Assembly (NCBI GenBank): GCA_964020975.1
Contig: OZ026627.1
Location: 35,507,533 to 35,571,532, forward strand
Reading direction: 5' to 3'
Origin: Hermodice carunculata
Taxonomy: Eukaryota; Annelida; Polychaeta; Eunicida; Amphinomidae
DNA length: 64,000 nt
Under the pieces are notes generated by a model. It did not search any database, was not told where the DNA came from, and worked only from the letters and a program-made list of their open reading frames with translations. Positions 1-10,736 of this stretch are shown piece after piece. A program made the translations under genes and the position numbers. Every line of letters starts with the position of its first letter. Within the stretch, counting starts at the first letter, position 1.

Positions 1-551
1 TCATGCTCCAGTAAAATATATGCTTGTAATGAATATTTCTTCAAGCAAATCTTAGAATTGCTTCTTAAAGTCATATGCACTCAGGTAAAGCTCAACACAG
101 GTCTTTTCAGTTGCTACTTTGATCTTGTGAACAATATTAGGTCAGCTGATCACGGGTTTTTCACACAGCTCTCTTGTTTAAAGGTTGCATTAAATAGATC
201 TACAAAATGAAATTTAGAATCCAAAGTAATGCCAAGGTATGTGCAAGAATTCACTTAGTTAATTTATCCGCCAAGGTTTAGACCTAAGTCTGAGGTGTGA
301 GTTTACGTTTGCTACTGATAACCATACTATCAGATTTGCCTATGAAGGCTGAATTTATGGGCTTTCAGCCATGAACAGACACTAGTGTCAGATCATGGCG
401 AAGAGCCTGTGAAACAACCTTACTAAGACAGTGCTGGATCCAGAGAAGTAGAATAAAGTATCTTCAGCATATAAATTGATTGGAGGTACCTATATAGCAC
501 AAAATATTAAAAACTGAAGCTGGACTGGCACCTCTATTTGTAAGAAATTTG

Positions 552-553
<2 letters not shown>
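1..553. other. No recognisable feature
   Basis: AT-rich sequence with no long open frame, no motif I recognise and no copy of the repeat families seen elsewhere in the window. It ends at a (TA)n run. Confidence 0.4.

Positions 554-603
<50 letters not shown>
554..603. repeat. (TA)n microsatellite
   Basis: Uninterrupted TA dinucleotide run of about 50 bases. It lies directly against the stop codon of the minus-strand open frame that follows. Confidence 0.95.
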
Positions 604-606
<3 letters not shown>

Positions 607-1053
607 GGGCTGATGAAACACCAAACTATTTCATTATATTTAGGACTTTTCAAGTAGAGTAATCCACTGCGAAGAATTCTGTCTTCCATGTTGGCTAAAT
701 ATATTGTCACTGGCGCATACTTCAGAGGGACCCCGGTCTCGCAGCTGCTGCAGTAGGGGGTCTCCCCGTCCAAATATTTGTACTTCAAACCTCGCTTGCT
801 GGAAAAGAACTTGTATATTCCAGGCACTAATGGTATAGTCGACTCATTACAGCAACTTATTTTTCTGACAACTATTTTAAACCCTGGCCTGTTGAGCATC
901 TGCTCACATCTCTGCTGACAAAGTATTTTTGAATCCCTTTTTGAGGTCGAGCCGTACCTTATAACGTACCGGTTTCTGACAGTCGTGCTTTTAATGTGCA
1001 ATTCTGCATTTGTACCGTTGAGTTTATAGACTTTTACGTACTTTTATTTTTTA
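603..1053 (-). CDS. Hypothetical Cys-rich open frame, possibly an exon
   Basis: This minus-strand frame stays open for about 150 codons, from a stop near 1053 to a TGA at 603-605. It has no convincing ATG at its 5' end: the first in-frame initiator-like codon is a TTG at about 1001, so it is more likely an exon or a decayed gene than a whole one. The product is basic and Cys-rich, with a CxxxC pair (CQQRC), an adjacent CC pair and a CSSC motif, and it ends in a hydrophobic and aromatic stretch (WCFISP). I do not recognise the family. Base composition is richer in CG than the flanks, which favours a coding past. The stop lies at the edge of a (TA)n run, so the end may have been altered by slippage there. 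It could also be a chance frame. Confidence 0.3.
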
Positions 1054-1689
1054 GCTTATGCCTGGGTTACTTTGCATGTGTAATTCGTGTCGCATTTTGT
1101 GTTTTATTTATATGCTGTATATGTATTTCATTTTGATGTATACTTTTATTTCTCCGTCTTTCGGGAGTTCCAATAAACTTATCACTGTAGTGTGTAAAAT
1201 CAAGCTAATTCAAGCCATTTTATATTTGATAGCTTGAGTATCATCGAACGTTCTATCACAAGTAAAGACTTAAATAAACACACAATTCCAAGGCTTACTC
1301 ATACAGTGTCTGAGAACACTCTTCAGATTGTAAAAAAACGCCCACCATAGAGAGGCGCCCACTACATCAAGGGTCAGCGAGATGGATGAGGGCATATATG
1401 AGACAATTAACATAGTTGGACATCCATATACAGTTCATAATGTTATGATACAACGGGAAAAATTACATGTAAAACATACCTGTCTTTGTTCCTTTGTCAC
1501 ATGGATGAGAAAAAAAGGAAATACAACAAAAAACTCACACGCAAATGCAATACCTGATATGATACTAGAGTACCCTTTGAGGAACAAGGTCTCATTGCAC
1601 AGGTTACAAAAAAAAGAAACATCAAAAGTCTGCCACTGCAGGTTTGAACAAATCATTGGATTCACCCTGATCAACTCATTTAATTGATT
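1054..1689. other. Intergenic; no supported gene
   Basis: AT-rich. An AATAAA hexamer at 1172-1177 (+) follows a T-rich stretch and resembles the 3' end of a gene or retroposon, but no coding sequence leads into it. The short open frames on both strands near 1382-1692 overlap each other and show no domain. Confidence 0.35.
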
Positions 1690-3870
1690 CACGCTACAGT
1701 TCGGTAGCGATTTGATAAGTAACTACCGATAAACTCGAGAAAATGACCTTCAATACCCAGCTGTCTTAATTTGAAAAGAAGACCCTCATGCTACACGTGG
1801 TCAAAAGCCTTACTGGTGTCAAGAAAAACCATCCTGGCTTCTTTTCGTAGCTCCAGGCCATTGTCTATATCACGAACGATTTTGATAAGCTGGTTGATGG
1901 TAGAGTCGTTTTTCGTAAAACCAGATTTTTTGCGCGTCAGTAGATAGTGACGAAAAAAGTATTCGTACAGAACATTAAATATGAAACGTTTGAAAATTTG
2001 AGAAACACTACACAGTAATGAAATAGGCCGATGGTTGCTTTTTACCTGCTTATCGTTGTTTTCTAATACAGGGCACATATCAGATGTTTTCCATGAATCT
2101 GGAAAGCACGAAGCTGCAAGAGAGAGGTTAAAGAGTTTGGTAAGTGATGGGGAAAGCTCAGATGCGGTGTTCTTTAGGATGAGGTTACGTATACCAACAG
2201 GTCCCGTAGCAGAGCTGGACTTAAGAGATTGTTAAACCTTTTTAACGTTGTTTTCATCAATTTGGAATTCACTTAGCCTCGCATCGGTGCGATACGCGAA
2301 GTCAAGCAGGGGCATAGGATCGTCTTCATCAGGAAGTTTACATTGATTGGCAAAGTAATATTTGAAAACTCTACATTTTTCAACGTTACTGGATATTACA
2401 GTGTCGTTTTCGAGAGAGGGAGGTATGGATTGATTGAGCTTGGAACCTAGAAAACTCTTGCTCAGGGTTCAACCATTTCTTTGGATTAATGACATTAGAA
2501 TCCAATTCACTGCGATTTTTTTTTGAATTATGACCTCAAGCAACTGCAAAGGGCGTTGACTGCAGTATTGTGCTTCCGATTATAGAAAATGTAGAGTCTT
2601 TCCAGAGTAATGAACTCAACACAAGTAAAGGGACGAATTTTGTTACTAAAACGTTTCAAACGTTTCCAAGCACGATTTCTCTGTCTAAGTGATTGTTTAA
2701 TTTTACAAGTGACCCATGGCTTATCTTTGGGTCGTACAAGGATGTCACGACAAGGGATGAAGTTCTTGCATAAGCCGACAAGGGATGAAGTCCTTGCATA
2801 AGCCACTAAAAAGATCTATCCAGAAAGATACCATGTCGTTAATATCATCAAAGACTTCAAAACATGTGTTAAAAGGCGCGTCAAGGGCAGCTTTGTTTAA
2901 ATCTTCAAAATTAGCTTTCTTGAAGTCCCAAATTTTCCTTTTCAAAAAGGGTGATCTACGCGACGGGAAATCGAAAAAGTACAAAATACAACTGAGTGAT
3001 CGGATGTAGAAATGGGTGGTAAGATACCCGAATTTAGAACATAACCTTGTGAATCTGTGATCATAAGATCAAGGAAACTTTCAGATACAACGCTTACTCT
3101 TGTCGGTTCGTTTATTAATTGAAATAAGTTATTTTGGGATAAAACATTGACTAGGCGCAGTCCTAAGTCGCTATCTGAATGATCAGTATTCCAGGACTGG
3201 CACCTGTCATTAAAGTAATCGGTTATGATCAGAGTTTTACGGTTACACTCAAGGGCTGAAGTAATAGAAAGATCAAGTGCATAAATAATCAAATCTCTGT
3301 CTGTGGCCTATTGCCCTGGTGGGCGGTAGTACACACCTATTAACCGAAATAAACCGTATTTGAGTCGAAATTCAACCCATGAACATTCACTGTTGGCAGA
3401 TTCGAGGTCTGCTCCGTGAGTACAAGGTAAGTTGTCCCTTACAAAGATCGCCACCCCTCCCCCGGTACCCACAGTCCTATCCTTGCGTATGGGCATACCA
3501 AAACCATCAATGTATAATAGTTCACTGGGGTAGTTTGAGATACAGTGTTAACGTCAAGTTTTTCCGAAGCGGCCAAGAAATGTAATTCAAAAAAGTTTGT
3601 CAGGACTTTTAATGCTGCGGACGTTTGCATGGCAAATTTTGAATTGATTTTGAGTGAAGGTATCTGTGGGCCCTGGAATGGGGTGAACATCAAACACAAG
3701 CAATCTGCATAAAATTTCAGCCACGTTTCTGAGATTACAATATAATTTAAACAGGAGAAAGGTAGTTAACAAGAAAAGTAAATGCAGGTAAGACATGATC
3801 AGGTGTAAGAGTAGCACACGATCTGATTTTGACCAAGCATTTGCGGTAATGATATGAGCCAATGACAGCT
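1690..3870 (-). mobile_element. LINE A: decayed CR1/L2-like non-LTR retrotransposon with 2A-like motif
   Basis: On the minus strand the parts run in LINE order. A hydrophobic leader with a 2A-like motif (DVHPIPGPTD, near 3669-3695) comes first. An apurinic endonuclease domain follows, with pieces at 3308-3496 (GTGGGVAIFVRDNLPC) and 2942-3292 (a DYFNDRC form of the DFN motif, NEPTR, and the STSDH catalytic end). A basic linker lies at 2528-2806 (PWVTCKIK), and the start of a reverse transcriptase at 1791-2078 (HRPISLL, then the acidic motif LDTSKAFDHV). Reading frames change several times, so the copy is dead. It stops near 1690, just after the first RT catalytic motif. The RT palm, C-terminus and 3' UTR are missing, an unusual 3' truncation for a LINE that points to a later deletion or rearrangement. 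LINE B (53564-56930) is a relative. Confidence 0.88.
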
Positions 3871-5639
3871 CTATGATTGCTGTATACTTATTCCCATGGA
3901 TATAACAGAACGTAACAATAATCTGTCACTACTTGGTGCCCAGACACAGCACGAAGACAAATCCTTTAAAATGCTGGTAATATAATCATTACTGTGGTTA
4001 TGAAGTAGGAATCAGCTAATATGTCGGTGGACATGGGGTACATACAAGTGTTGCCACAAATACAGATATCATAATGCAATTGAGCAAACTGACATAAGAA
4101 TGGAATACAAACGACTGACACGAAACATGAAAAACGCATATGTAGCAAGAAAGTGATGGAGATCACATACATAACAAAAAGTACAAAAGAAAGAAAAAGG
4201 AACATGGTTGTCAAAGTATGCAAAAAAACGCAACAGTTGTGACTCTGGATGTAAATGACCAGGAATACATGAATGTTGTGTTAATACTTGTGTAGTTGAC
4301 GTTCACGCACAAGAAGTATGGGAACATGTAAACGAAACAAGTAACCAATTAAACAGAAAAATTGTTAGCACTACACTTGAGTTGAGAGAACACTTATAAA
4401 TTGGTATTTAACAGTGACATTGTAATAACGCTAATTCTCCTTCCATTGATAGGTAAATGATTGCATGTAATAAATATTACCAACAAAAATATGTTACAAT
4501 AACTTCAGGTTGCATGTCATTGTTGTAGTAGTAGGAATACAAGCAACTGGAAATGGCAAATATTATACTGCAGTTATTCAAAGTGTCGAACTAGGAAGAC
4601 TGGCACTGTGAGATGTTGGTCAAAGTTGATGAAATACCGGGAAAATTATTCAACAACATGATCATATGTGCAACTCTAAAACCGTCATGTACCCAGCATA
4701 ATTATATATATGCTCATTTGCTAAAGGATTAAGTTAGATGGATTGATTAAATTTCAAATCAAACTTCCAGTAATTGGAGATATAATTAAGACAAGATTGA
4801 GTATAAATGCAACTTAACAGGAATAAATATTAACATGGGTAAATAAATGTTCGACAGGTGAAAGCAGCATGTGAACTGAATGACATAAACGTGAGAGGAC
4901 ACAGGGGTCACCTGTATTGGCGAAAACCTGCATGAATGTCACCACAAGACGGCTCTGCAAAGCAGGAAACAATATCAAGACACAGTATATGCCATGTATA
5001 GTTTACACCTTGATAGAACGCAAGTGGCTATAAATGAACCTATTGCGACATGCAGCAAATAGAGAAAACAATACCGTGGAAAACAATACATTGTGATCAA
5101 GGTGGGAATGACATAATATTAGCCCACGGACAATATGAGCTTTGATTGGAGTGCTGACAGGTAGACCACGGGGTAAACTGTGTTTGGTACCACAGCAAGT
5201 ATTGTACTTTACTAGACAGTCGAACTGTTTGTTCCTCTTTGATAAAAATAGTGACCAGACCAGACCAGAAACTGGAAATATACATGTATAAAATGTAAGG
5301 TGAAATATCAGTGTGGAAAATTGACTCATGCAAACTAAAAAAGCAGTCAAGAAAAGTTACAAAGATAGGTCTATACATGTTTGATATAAATATAGGTATA
5401 ATGAGAAAACTAGCAGAAAGAATATACTAATAACGATATTTGGATATTACATAAAGCACTGGGATGTATTTAAAAAGATATTAGTACAGAAAACATATTA
5501 AGTACAAGTCCAAATAATATCTTGGATAGAAGTCCAAGCAATGCCTTTGAGAGTTCGGATATGAGTCCAAACAAATACGTTCAGACAATTGACAAGACAT
5601 AACACCGACTTGAGGACGAATATTCACTCATGACACGCG
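3871..5639. other. AT-rich region without supported genes
   Basis: No open frame here has a recognisable domain. It separates the 5' end of LINE A from the LINE ORF1-like remnant on the same strand, so part of it could be old LINE 5' sequence, but I see nothing diagnostic. Confidence 0.4.
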
Positions 5640-6200
5640 TTGAGGTACTCTTTTGTTGTGTATTTGGACAACACGGCCTAGAGTCGCGGTGCCCCATTCA
5701 TTTAGTTCGCGCACATAAATGCGTCCGTCTTCAGACCAGCAAGAGTCTATTAGTTTGTTTCGCCTCATACCTCGCGCTATGAACATGATGCGGCCCTCTT
5801 GCGTGTAAGATCCTCTGAGACGAAAACGCTACTGTTCTTTTTTTATTCGTGCATCATGTACTCTCTGCCTAGGCCCCAGCCCGGTATGAGATAAACTTTG
5901 CAATGATGACACGAGGCTTGCTATCACGTTTCTTGCCAACTCTGTGGGTGCGTCCTATTTCATACTTTTCCGCATTGACACCAAGACTCTTAATATGATC
6001 CAATACTATATTTTCTGTATCCTCAACTTCTGTCTCCGCATCTTTTGACTAGAATCTTAAAGCATTCCTACAACCACACAGCTCGTCTGAATCATACTCC
6101 AGTTGTACAATTCTTTTCTCATTTTCCGCGGCTTTGAGATCGGATACTTTGACCTCACTCAGTTCAGTTTCTAACGGTAGTACTTTGGGTTTATCATCCA
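5640..6200 (-). pseudogene. LINE ORF1-type protein remnant (coiled coil, RRM-like, C-terminal domain)
   Basis: Reading the minus strand from about 6200 downward gives the layout of LINE ORF1/Transposase_22-type proteins. First comes a heptad-like, charged segment (TELSEVKVSDLKAAENEKR). An RRM-like part follows, with the family landmarks EDTENIVLDHIKSLG, an HRVGKK box and a PRVIIAKF strand. Last is a C-terminal piece with the typical RRNKLIDSCWSEDGRIYV pattern near 5693-5743. Several stops and frame changes interrupt it, so it is a fossil. Such proteins bind RNA and chaperone nucleic acid during LINE retrotransposition. It lies on the same strand as LINE A but 1.8 kb upstream of LINE A's 2A motif, so whether they were one element is unclear. 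The identification rests on the remembered pattern of the family. Confidence 0.65.
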
Positions 6201-6683
6201 CCTTCACAAAAGTTTTCAAAACACAAGAGAGAGCGAATAGAAGTCCAGGCCGTGCAATGACTGGGTGTGTTACACATGAGCGCATCCCCAACGTTCATCT
6301 GAAAGATCCCAGTAAACAGACGAAACAACAAGGGAAAGGATAGTTTGCCCAAATTTCGCCAAAACGGGCAAGCACTATCGCAAGACATCTCTGCGATTAA
6401 AACTGCCATGAACTAAGTGATTAAAGGTGATTGAACAAATAAGAAGTACCGAAATTGCCATGGCACCCAGCGCCGCTTTGGGTCACGGTCCCTGCTTAAA
6501 AGCGACATTGCTTTCGTATCGAGGACAATGAAAAAGTGGACCATAAAAGGGCTGAAGTAAGACGGATGTGTAGGGTTATTCAATGCGTTGGTCGTGGGGC
6601 TCTTTCCACCGTCAGAACATATGAATTTTCGGGAACATACACACTACATGGGATAAAACGGAAGTACAAGAAACGGGATAGCA

Positions 6684-7880
6684 ATGATATTACAGCGATT
6701 ACTGCAGAAAGTGACTGTGGTGTTCCCAGTGTTGAGACATTGGCTTGTAAAAGTCGCTGCTGGTATATTCGTAGGATTCTTGTTCGCGCATATGTTATGG
6801 ACCATCACAAACCCCCTACGGTTAACGTACAGAATTAAAGATGGCAGTTTTGATGAAGAGCGTGATCATGATTGGAACAACGGTCCCGACGCTGATGTCG
6901 ATACAGACGTTACAGGCGCAACCGATGGCGGCAAGATTAACATAGGGTGTGGTGGACCTCTCTCTGCCATCATGAAGGCATCCAAACATCAAGAATTATG
7001 TAGTGCCATGCAACAGAAATGTTTGTCTGGCCAAATAGCGGACTTCAAACCAATCTGTGGCAGTCAAGGGTGCCTCCGAGTGTTGCCCTCAACGCCGAGT
7101 AAAACAACATTCAAGCTACCAAGGAAACACCCACAATCTATGAACAAGACTGTGTTAAAGATAATAAGCAAGATACCGGGATGGTTAAAACCAGAAGTGA
7201 CTGTGGAAGTGTTCACAAGATTAAACGACATGCAGTGGCGTTTTGGCATTTACGGTTCAGTCGGAGAAATGGGCGTCTTCCAGGGTAAATTCGCAGTTTT
7301 ACTAGCTCTGAATACAGATATTGCAGCGGGCGAGCGACTGTTTCTTTTGGATAGATTCATACAAGGCAGTTTGGAAAAGACTATAGGAAATCTAAAACGT
7401 TGGGGATTTTCTCCAAAGTCTAAAAATCCCGGGAAAACACTTCATATATGGGCTGACAATTCGTATTTTTTCAGCAGAGAAGTAATTCTATCTTGGGGAT
7501 TGCCAGCATTTCGAATGATTCATTTGGATGCGGGTCACAGTGCAGCAGCCTTGTTCACGGACTTGTTGAAGGCATTATGTCTCTTGAGACAAGGAGGTAT
7601 AATTGTTTTTGACGATGTCCACAGTCATGGGATACCTGGAGTGAGACAAGCCTTGGAAGATTTTTTCAAAAATTTCGGCCGCCGAATAATTGAACCATTG
7701 GCTCTGTTTAAAAATAAACTATATGTTTCAACAACGAAAGAAGCAAAAAAATACAAAGAATACATGCGGAAACACATCATTTCAAGGCTTGGTTTTAAAG
7801 AAATTAGTTCTAAAAAGTTTGGAATAACATTCAGCTACTTCGTTTTGGAAAGTGAATACAAAAAGTCGTACTATCAATGA
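6684..7880 (+). CDS. Membrane-anchored TylF/Methyltransf_24-type SAM-dependent methyltransferase, intronless
   Basis: A 398-residue open frame on a single exon. Residues about 18-42 (HWLVKVAAGIFVGFLFAHML) form a signal anchor, followed by an acidic, poorly conserved stem to about residue 75, so a type II membrane protein with a lumenal or extracellular catalytic part is likely. The catalytic part resembles the TylF/macrocin-O-methyltransferase group: a glycine-rich SAM loop near 193-201 (VGEMGVFQGK), an acidic residue after the next strand (LLDRF, about 223), HLDAGHS at 280-286, and the hallmark GGIIVFDDVHSHGIPGV at 304-320. In this family the paired Asp and following His sit near the metal and SAM site. 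The substrate cannot be told from sequence. An ATTAAA polyadenylation-like signal lies at 7906-7911. The overlapping plus-strand frame at 6536-6838 is not supported. The start is chosen because it puts the membrane segment near the N-terminus; an upstream 5' UTR exon cannot be excluded. Confidence 0.85.
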   Translation: MILQRLLQKVTVVFPVLRHWLVKVAAGIFVGFLFAHMLWTITNPLRLTYRIKDGSFDEERDHDWNNGPDADVDTDVTGATDGGKINIGCGGPLSAIMKASKHQELCSAMQQKCLSGQIADFKPICGSQGCLRVLPSTPSKTTFKLPRKHPQSMNKTVLKIISKIPGWLKPEVTVEVFTRLNDMQWRFGIYGSVGEMGVFQGKFAVLLALNTDIAAGERLFLLDRFIQGSLEKTIGNLKRWGFSPKSKNPGKTLHIWADNSYFFSREVILSWGLPAFRMIHLDAGHSAAALFTDLLKALCLLRQGGIIVFDDVHSHGIPGVRQALEDFFKNFGRRIIEPLALFKNKLYVSTTKEAKKYKEYMRKHIISRLGFKEISSKKFGITFSYFVLESEYKKSYYQ

Positions 7881-8147
7881 TGGACCACGCGGGCATAATG
7901 ATACTATTAAAAATTTTATGACAACGGGGTATAGTTTACATATGTTTGCATCATTGTTCGCTTGAAAAGGCATGCGGCATATCACTAAACCCCAATACCT
8001 TCGTTACCTGGCTCTGCAAGTATTTTTTCCTTCTCGGTCCCTGTGGTCACGCTCTACAAGATATGACCCAACCTGTCATATTATGCAATGACATTTAACT
8101 GTACGGCCCACCTCAGGTAAAAGTGGGTCAACTATGTTATGAGGGTC
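7881..8147. other. Presumed 3' flank of the methyltransferase gene
   Basis: No open frame and no repeat recognised apart from the polyadenylation-like ATTAAA described with the gene. Confidence 0.4.
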
Positions 8148-8325
8148 GGTTAGGGGTTTCCCGTACTGGCGGACTGGGGCTTTTTATTTACCGTACTGGC
8201 GTACTGGAAGCCCTCTTGTTTTACGTACTTCGTACTATCCAAAATTTTGAAAGATTTCTATTTTCCTTACTGCGTACTGTATAAAAATAATTACCTGTAC
8301 CAGCGTACCGAAACCCCGCCCCCTT
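8148..8325. repeat. MITE-like repeat, copy 1 (GGGGTTTC..CGTAC ends)
   Basis: About 180 bases that recur at 34321-34470 with long identical stretches, including TACGTACTTCGTACTATCC and AAAATTTTGAAAGATTTCTA. The ends are imperfect inverted repeats: GGGGTTTCCCGTACTGG on the left and, reverse-complemented, GGGGTTTCGGTACGCTGG on the right. It has no coding capacity, so I read it as a small non-autonomous DNA transposon. Confidence 0.75.
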
Positions 8326-9458
8326 ACCCCCCTTCTTTTATGGGAAGAGGAGGGTAAAGGGGGACCTAGTACACTGGTATTGGAAATAAGAATGTTCAGT
8401 TCAGAGTACGGGAAATAAATATATATGGTTCCCGGTAGATGCAGTAAGGTACATAACATATAATCAAGAACAATCTCGTTTCATCATTGGATAACTTCTC
8501 TCCTCCGATGAATGACGTTTATTGACGTTACTTTTTGTTACGGGTACAAGCACAGTTATAATTAACTTATCTGGTATGCATCACGGTAATTAAATTTTGC
8601 TAAGTACGGTTTACCTGATTTGCCCCGAAGTAAGCTGGACGTCCAATAGCGTCCTTGGTCTGGTTAATTCTTTTTGCCCTTTGTTTCTATGTTGCTATCT
8701 TTATATGTGACCATACATCCCGGGCCATACATGTACCATGTCAACAGAACATTCATTGCTATATTCCTGTTGCAACCAAGATCTCAAACGTGAGAAAATG
8801 TCTGTTGAAGTTATGAGCGTTATAAAACTACGCAAAATGGAACATTTGAAACAGACACCAAAAGGCTCTTGACATTTCCTTCTCCTTTTCCTGTATATTT
8901 TATTTTATTTATTTATCATTTTATTTTATTTTTATTTGTTTTGCGAGAGGAATTAATATAGGCTCTGCCTGTTTCCCAATCGCTTTTTGAAATAAAAATA
9001 AGTTGAAACAAAGGTTCTTGGCAGTGTGCTTGTGGCCCTAAATATCGACTGTTAAATTTCCAAAATGGGCAAAGTCGAGGTGCTATGCCCACTTCAGAGC
9101 AACTTTGGCTATTCATGTCAAAAACAGCACCAATATAAGAAAGAAGTTGCACCGCTTGGTCATAGTGGTTATTGGAAAGCATTACATTTTAGAATATAAT
9201 GAATGAAAAAGACACTTTTGGACACATTACATCCAAAGTGAGGGGGTAATATGGCCAATAGACTGGGATGATATGACTTTTTACATTGAGAGAGGAGCAG
9301 GGGTAAGTTGCTGCCAGCCACCTCTTCAGCATTTCGTTTGTGGATTTCCAATTTACATCCACAATGTTCGCAGAACTTTTTTAAGACAAACCAATTCTCC
9401 AGCTACCGTCCGAGTCACGCGGACATAAGGCCTAGTACCATCTGCGAAAAAAGATATG
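8326..9458. other. Non-coding stretch
   Basis: AT-rich with an ATTTTATTTATTT-type run near 8890-8940. The minus-strand open frames at 8235-8459 and 8916-9182 show no domain or exon signals and I do not support them as genes. Confidence 0.4.
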
Positions 9459-9633
9459 CAGTGAAACCCCATTATAATGCCACTCAGATATCCGACACAT
9501 TAGATATAATGACACACAGTTTCATGGCAAAAAGTTTATTTTGTTTGTCACTTGATTCATTATATCGGACATATTCAGTTATGGGATACATTTCTCAGGG
9601 CACAGATGGGGTCATTGTAATGAGTTTTTACTG
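9459..9633. repeat. MITE-like repeat with CAGTGAAAACC inverted ends, copy 1
   Basis: The left end reads CAGTGAAACCCCATTATAATG, and the right end reverse-complements to CAGTAAAAACTCATTACAATG. The body (CACTCAGATATCCGACA, then GTTATGGGATACATTTCT) is shared with 41544-41713, and the right part with 21838-21976. At about 175 bp and non-coding, it looks like a MITE mobilised by a Tc1/mariner- or pogo-like transposase, inferred from its size and ends only. Confidence 0.75.
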
Positions 9634-9725
9634 TACATACTTGATGACAACCCGCATCCAAAAAAAACTTACATTCAGAATTTATGGGTGGAATTCAAAT
9701 ATCGATGTGTATATTAAGTACATGC

Positions 9726-9729
<4 letters not shown>

Positions 9730-9773
<44 letters not shown>
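9730..9773. repeat. (TA)n microsatellite
   Basis: TA run immediately left of the tandem 419-bp repeat. A second TA run closes the right side of that dimer. Confidence 0.95.
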
Positions 9774-9777
<4 letters not shown>

Positions 9778-9780
9778 TAT

Positions 9781-10609
9781 ACAGATATTGGATGGCAGGG
9801 AGTCCAATATGAAGTTTACGGGACGATGAAACGTTATATTGGGTGAGGCGAAGCCGAACCCAATATAACGTTTCAGAGTCCCGTAAACTTCATATTGGAC
9901 GACCTGCCATCCAACATCTGTTATATTTTGCAATTTGTGTGATTTTCCTTGTATAAATACAGAAGTCTGAAACACTCTATAGTTAAATCACAAAATTTAT
10001 TTCCCATTGAAATTTTACACATTTTGCCTGAAGCTAAGGAAAAGCCCCAGTGAACGTCATTTGCGTTATGACGTCACGCGTGCACGGGGATATCCTCGAG
10101 CTGTCCAATATAACGATCCAATATAACATTTACAGGGCAGGCACGTGGTACAAATAGAGACAGCTGATTGGCTACCGATAGACTAATGCAGAATATTATA
10201 CAGATATTGGATGGCAGGGAGTCCAATATGAAGTTTACGGGACGATGAAACGTTATATTGGGTGAGGCGAAGCCGAACCCAATATAACGTTTCAGAGTCC
10301 CGTAAACTTCATATTGGACTCCCTGCCATCCAACATCTGTTATATTTTGCAATTTGTATGATTTTCCTTGTATAAATACAGGAGTCTGAAACACTCTATA
10401 GTTAAATCACAAAATTTATTTCCCATTGAAATTTTACACATTTTGCCTGAAGCTAAGGAAAAGCCCCAGTAAACGTCATTTGCGTTATGACGTCAAGCGC
10501 GCACGGGGATTCCCTCGAGCTGTCCAATATAACGATCCAATATAACATTTACAGGGCAGGCACGTGGTACAAATAGAGACAGCTGATTGGCTACCAATAG
10601 ACTGATGCA

Positions 10610-10618
<9 letters not shown>
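9781..10618. repeat. Tandem dimer of a 419-bp hairpin (foldback) repeat
   Basis: Two head-to-tail copies, 9781-10199 and 10200-10618, nearly identical throughout. Each begins with a long palindrome. GGATGGCAGGGAGTCCAATA and the following bases through GTTATATTGGGT pair with ACCCAATATAACGTTTCAGA and the bases after it, around a short GAGGCGAAGCCGA loop, with arms of roughly 50-60 bases. The rest of each unit is non-coding. The dimer sits between two (TA)n runs. The minus-strand open frames at 9682-9975 and 10074-10394 are duplicated products of this repeat, not genes. This is probably a foldback/MITE-type element, duplicated by unequal exchange or tandem insertion. Confidence 0.85.
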
Positions 10619-10693
<75 letters not shown>

Positions 10694-10736
10694 ACGTGTG
10701 TGTGTTCGTGTGTACGTGTGTGTGTGTGTTTGTGAA
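10613..10736. repeat. (TA)n then (TG)n microsatellite
   Basis: About 60 bases of TA followed by an imperfect TG/TGTACG run. It borders the right copy of the tandem hairpin repeat. Confidence 0.95.

Noticed and set aside
6536-6838. 100-codon frame overlapping the methyltransferase start
   Set aside because: Different frame, no domain, ends inside the better-supported gene.
9308-9829. 173-codon plus-strand open frame
   Set aside because: It runs through the MITE at 9459 and a (TA)n run giving an Ile/Tyr dipeptide string; no domain.
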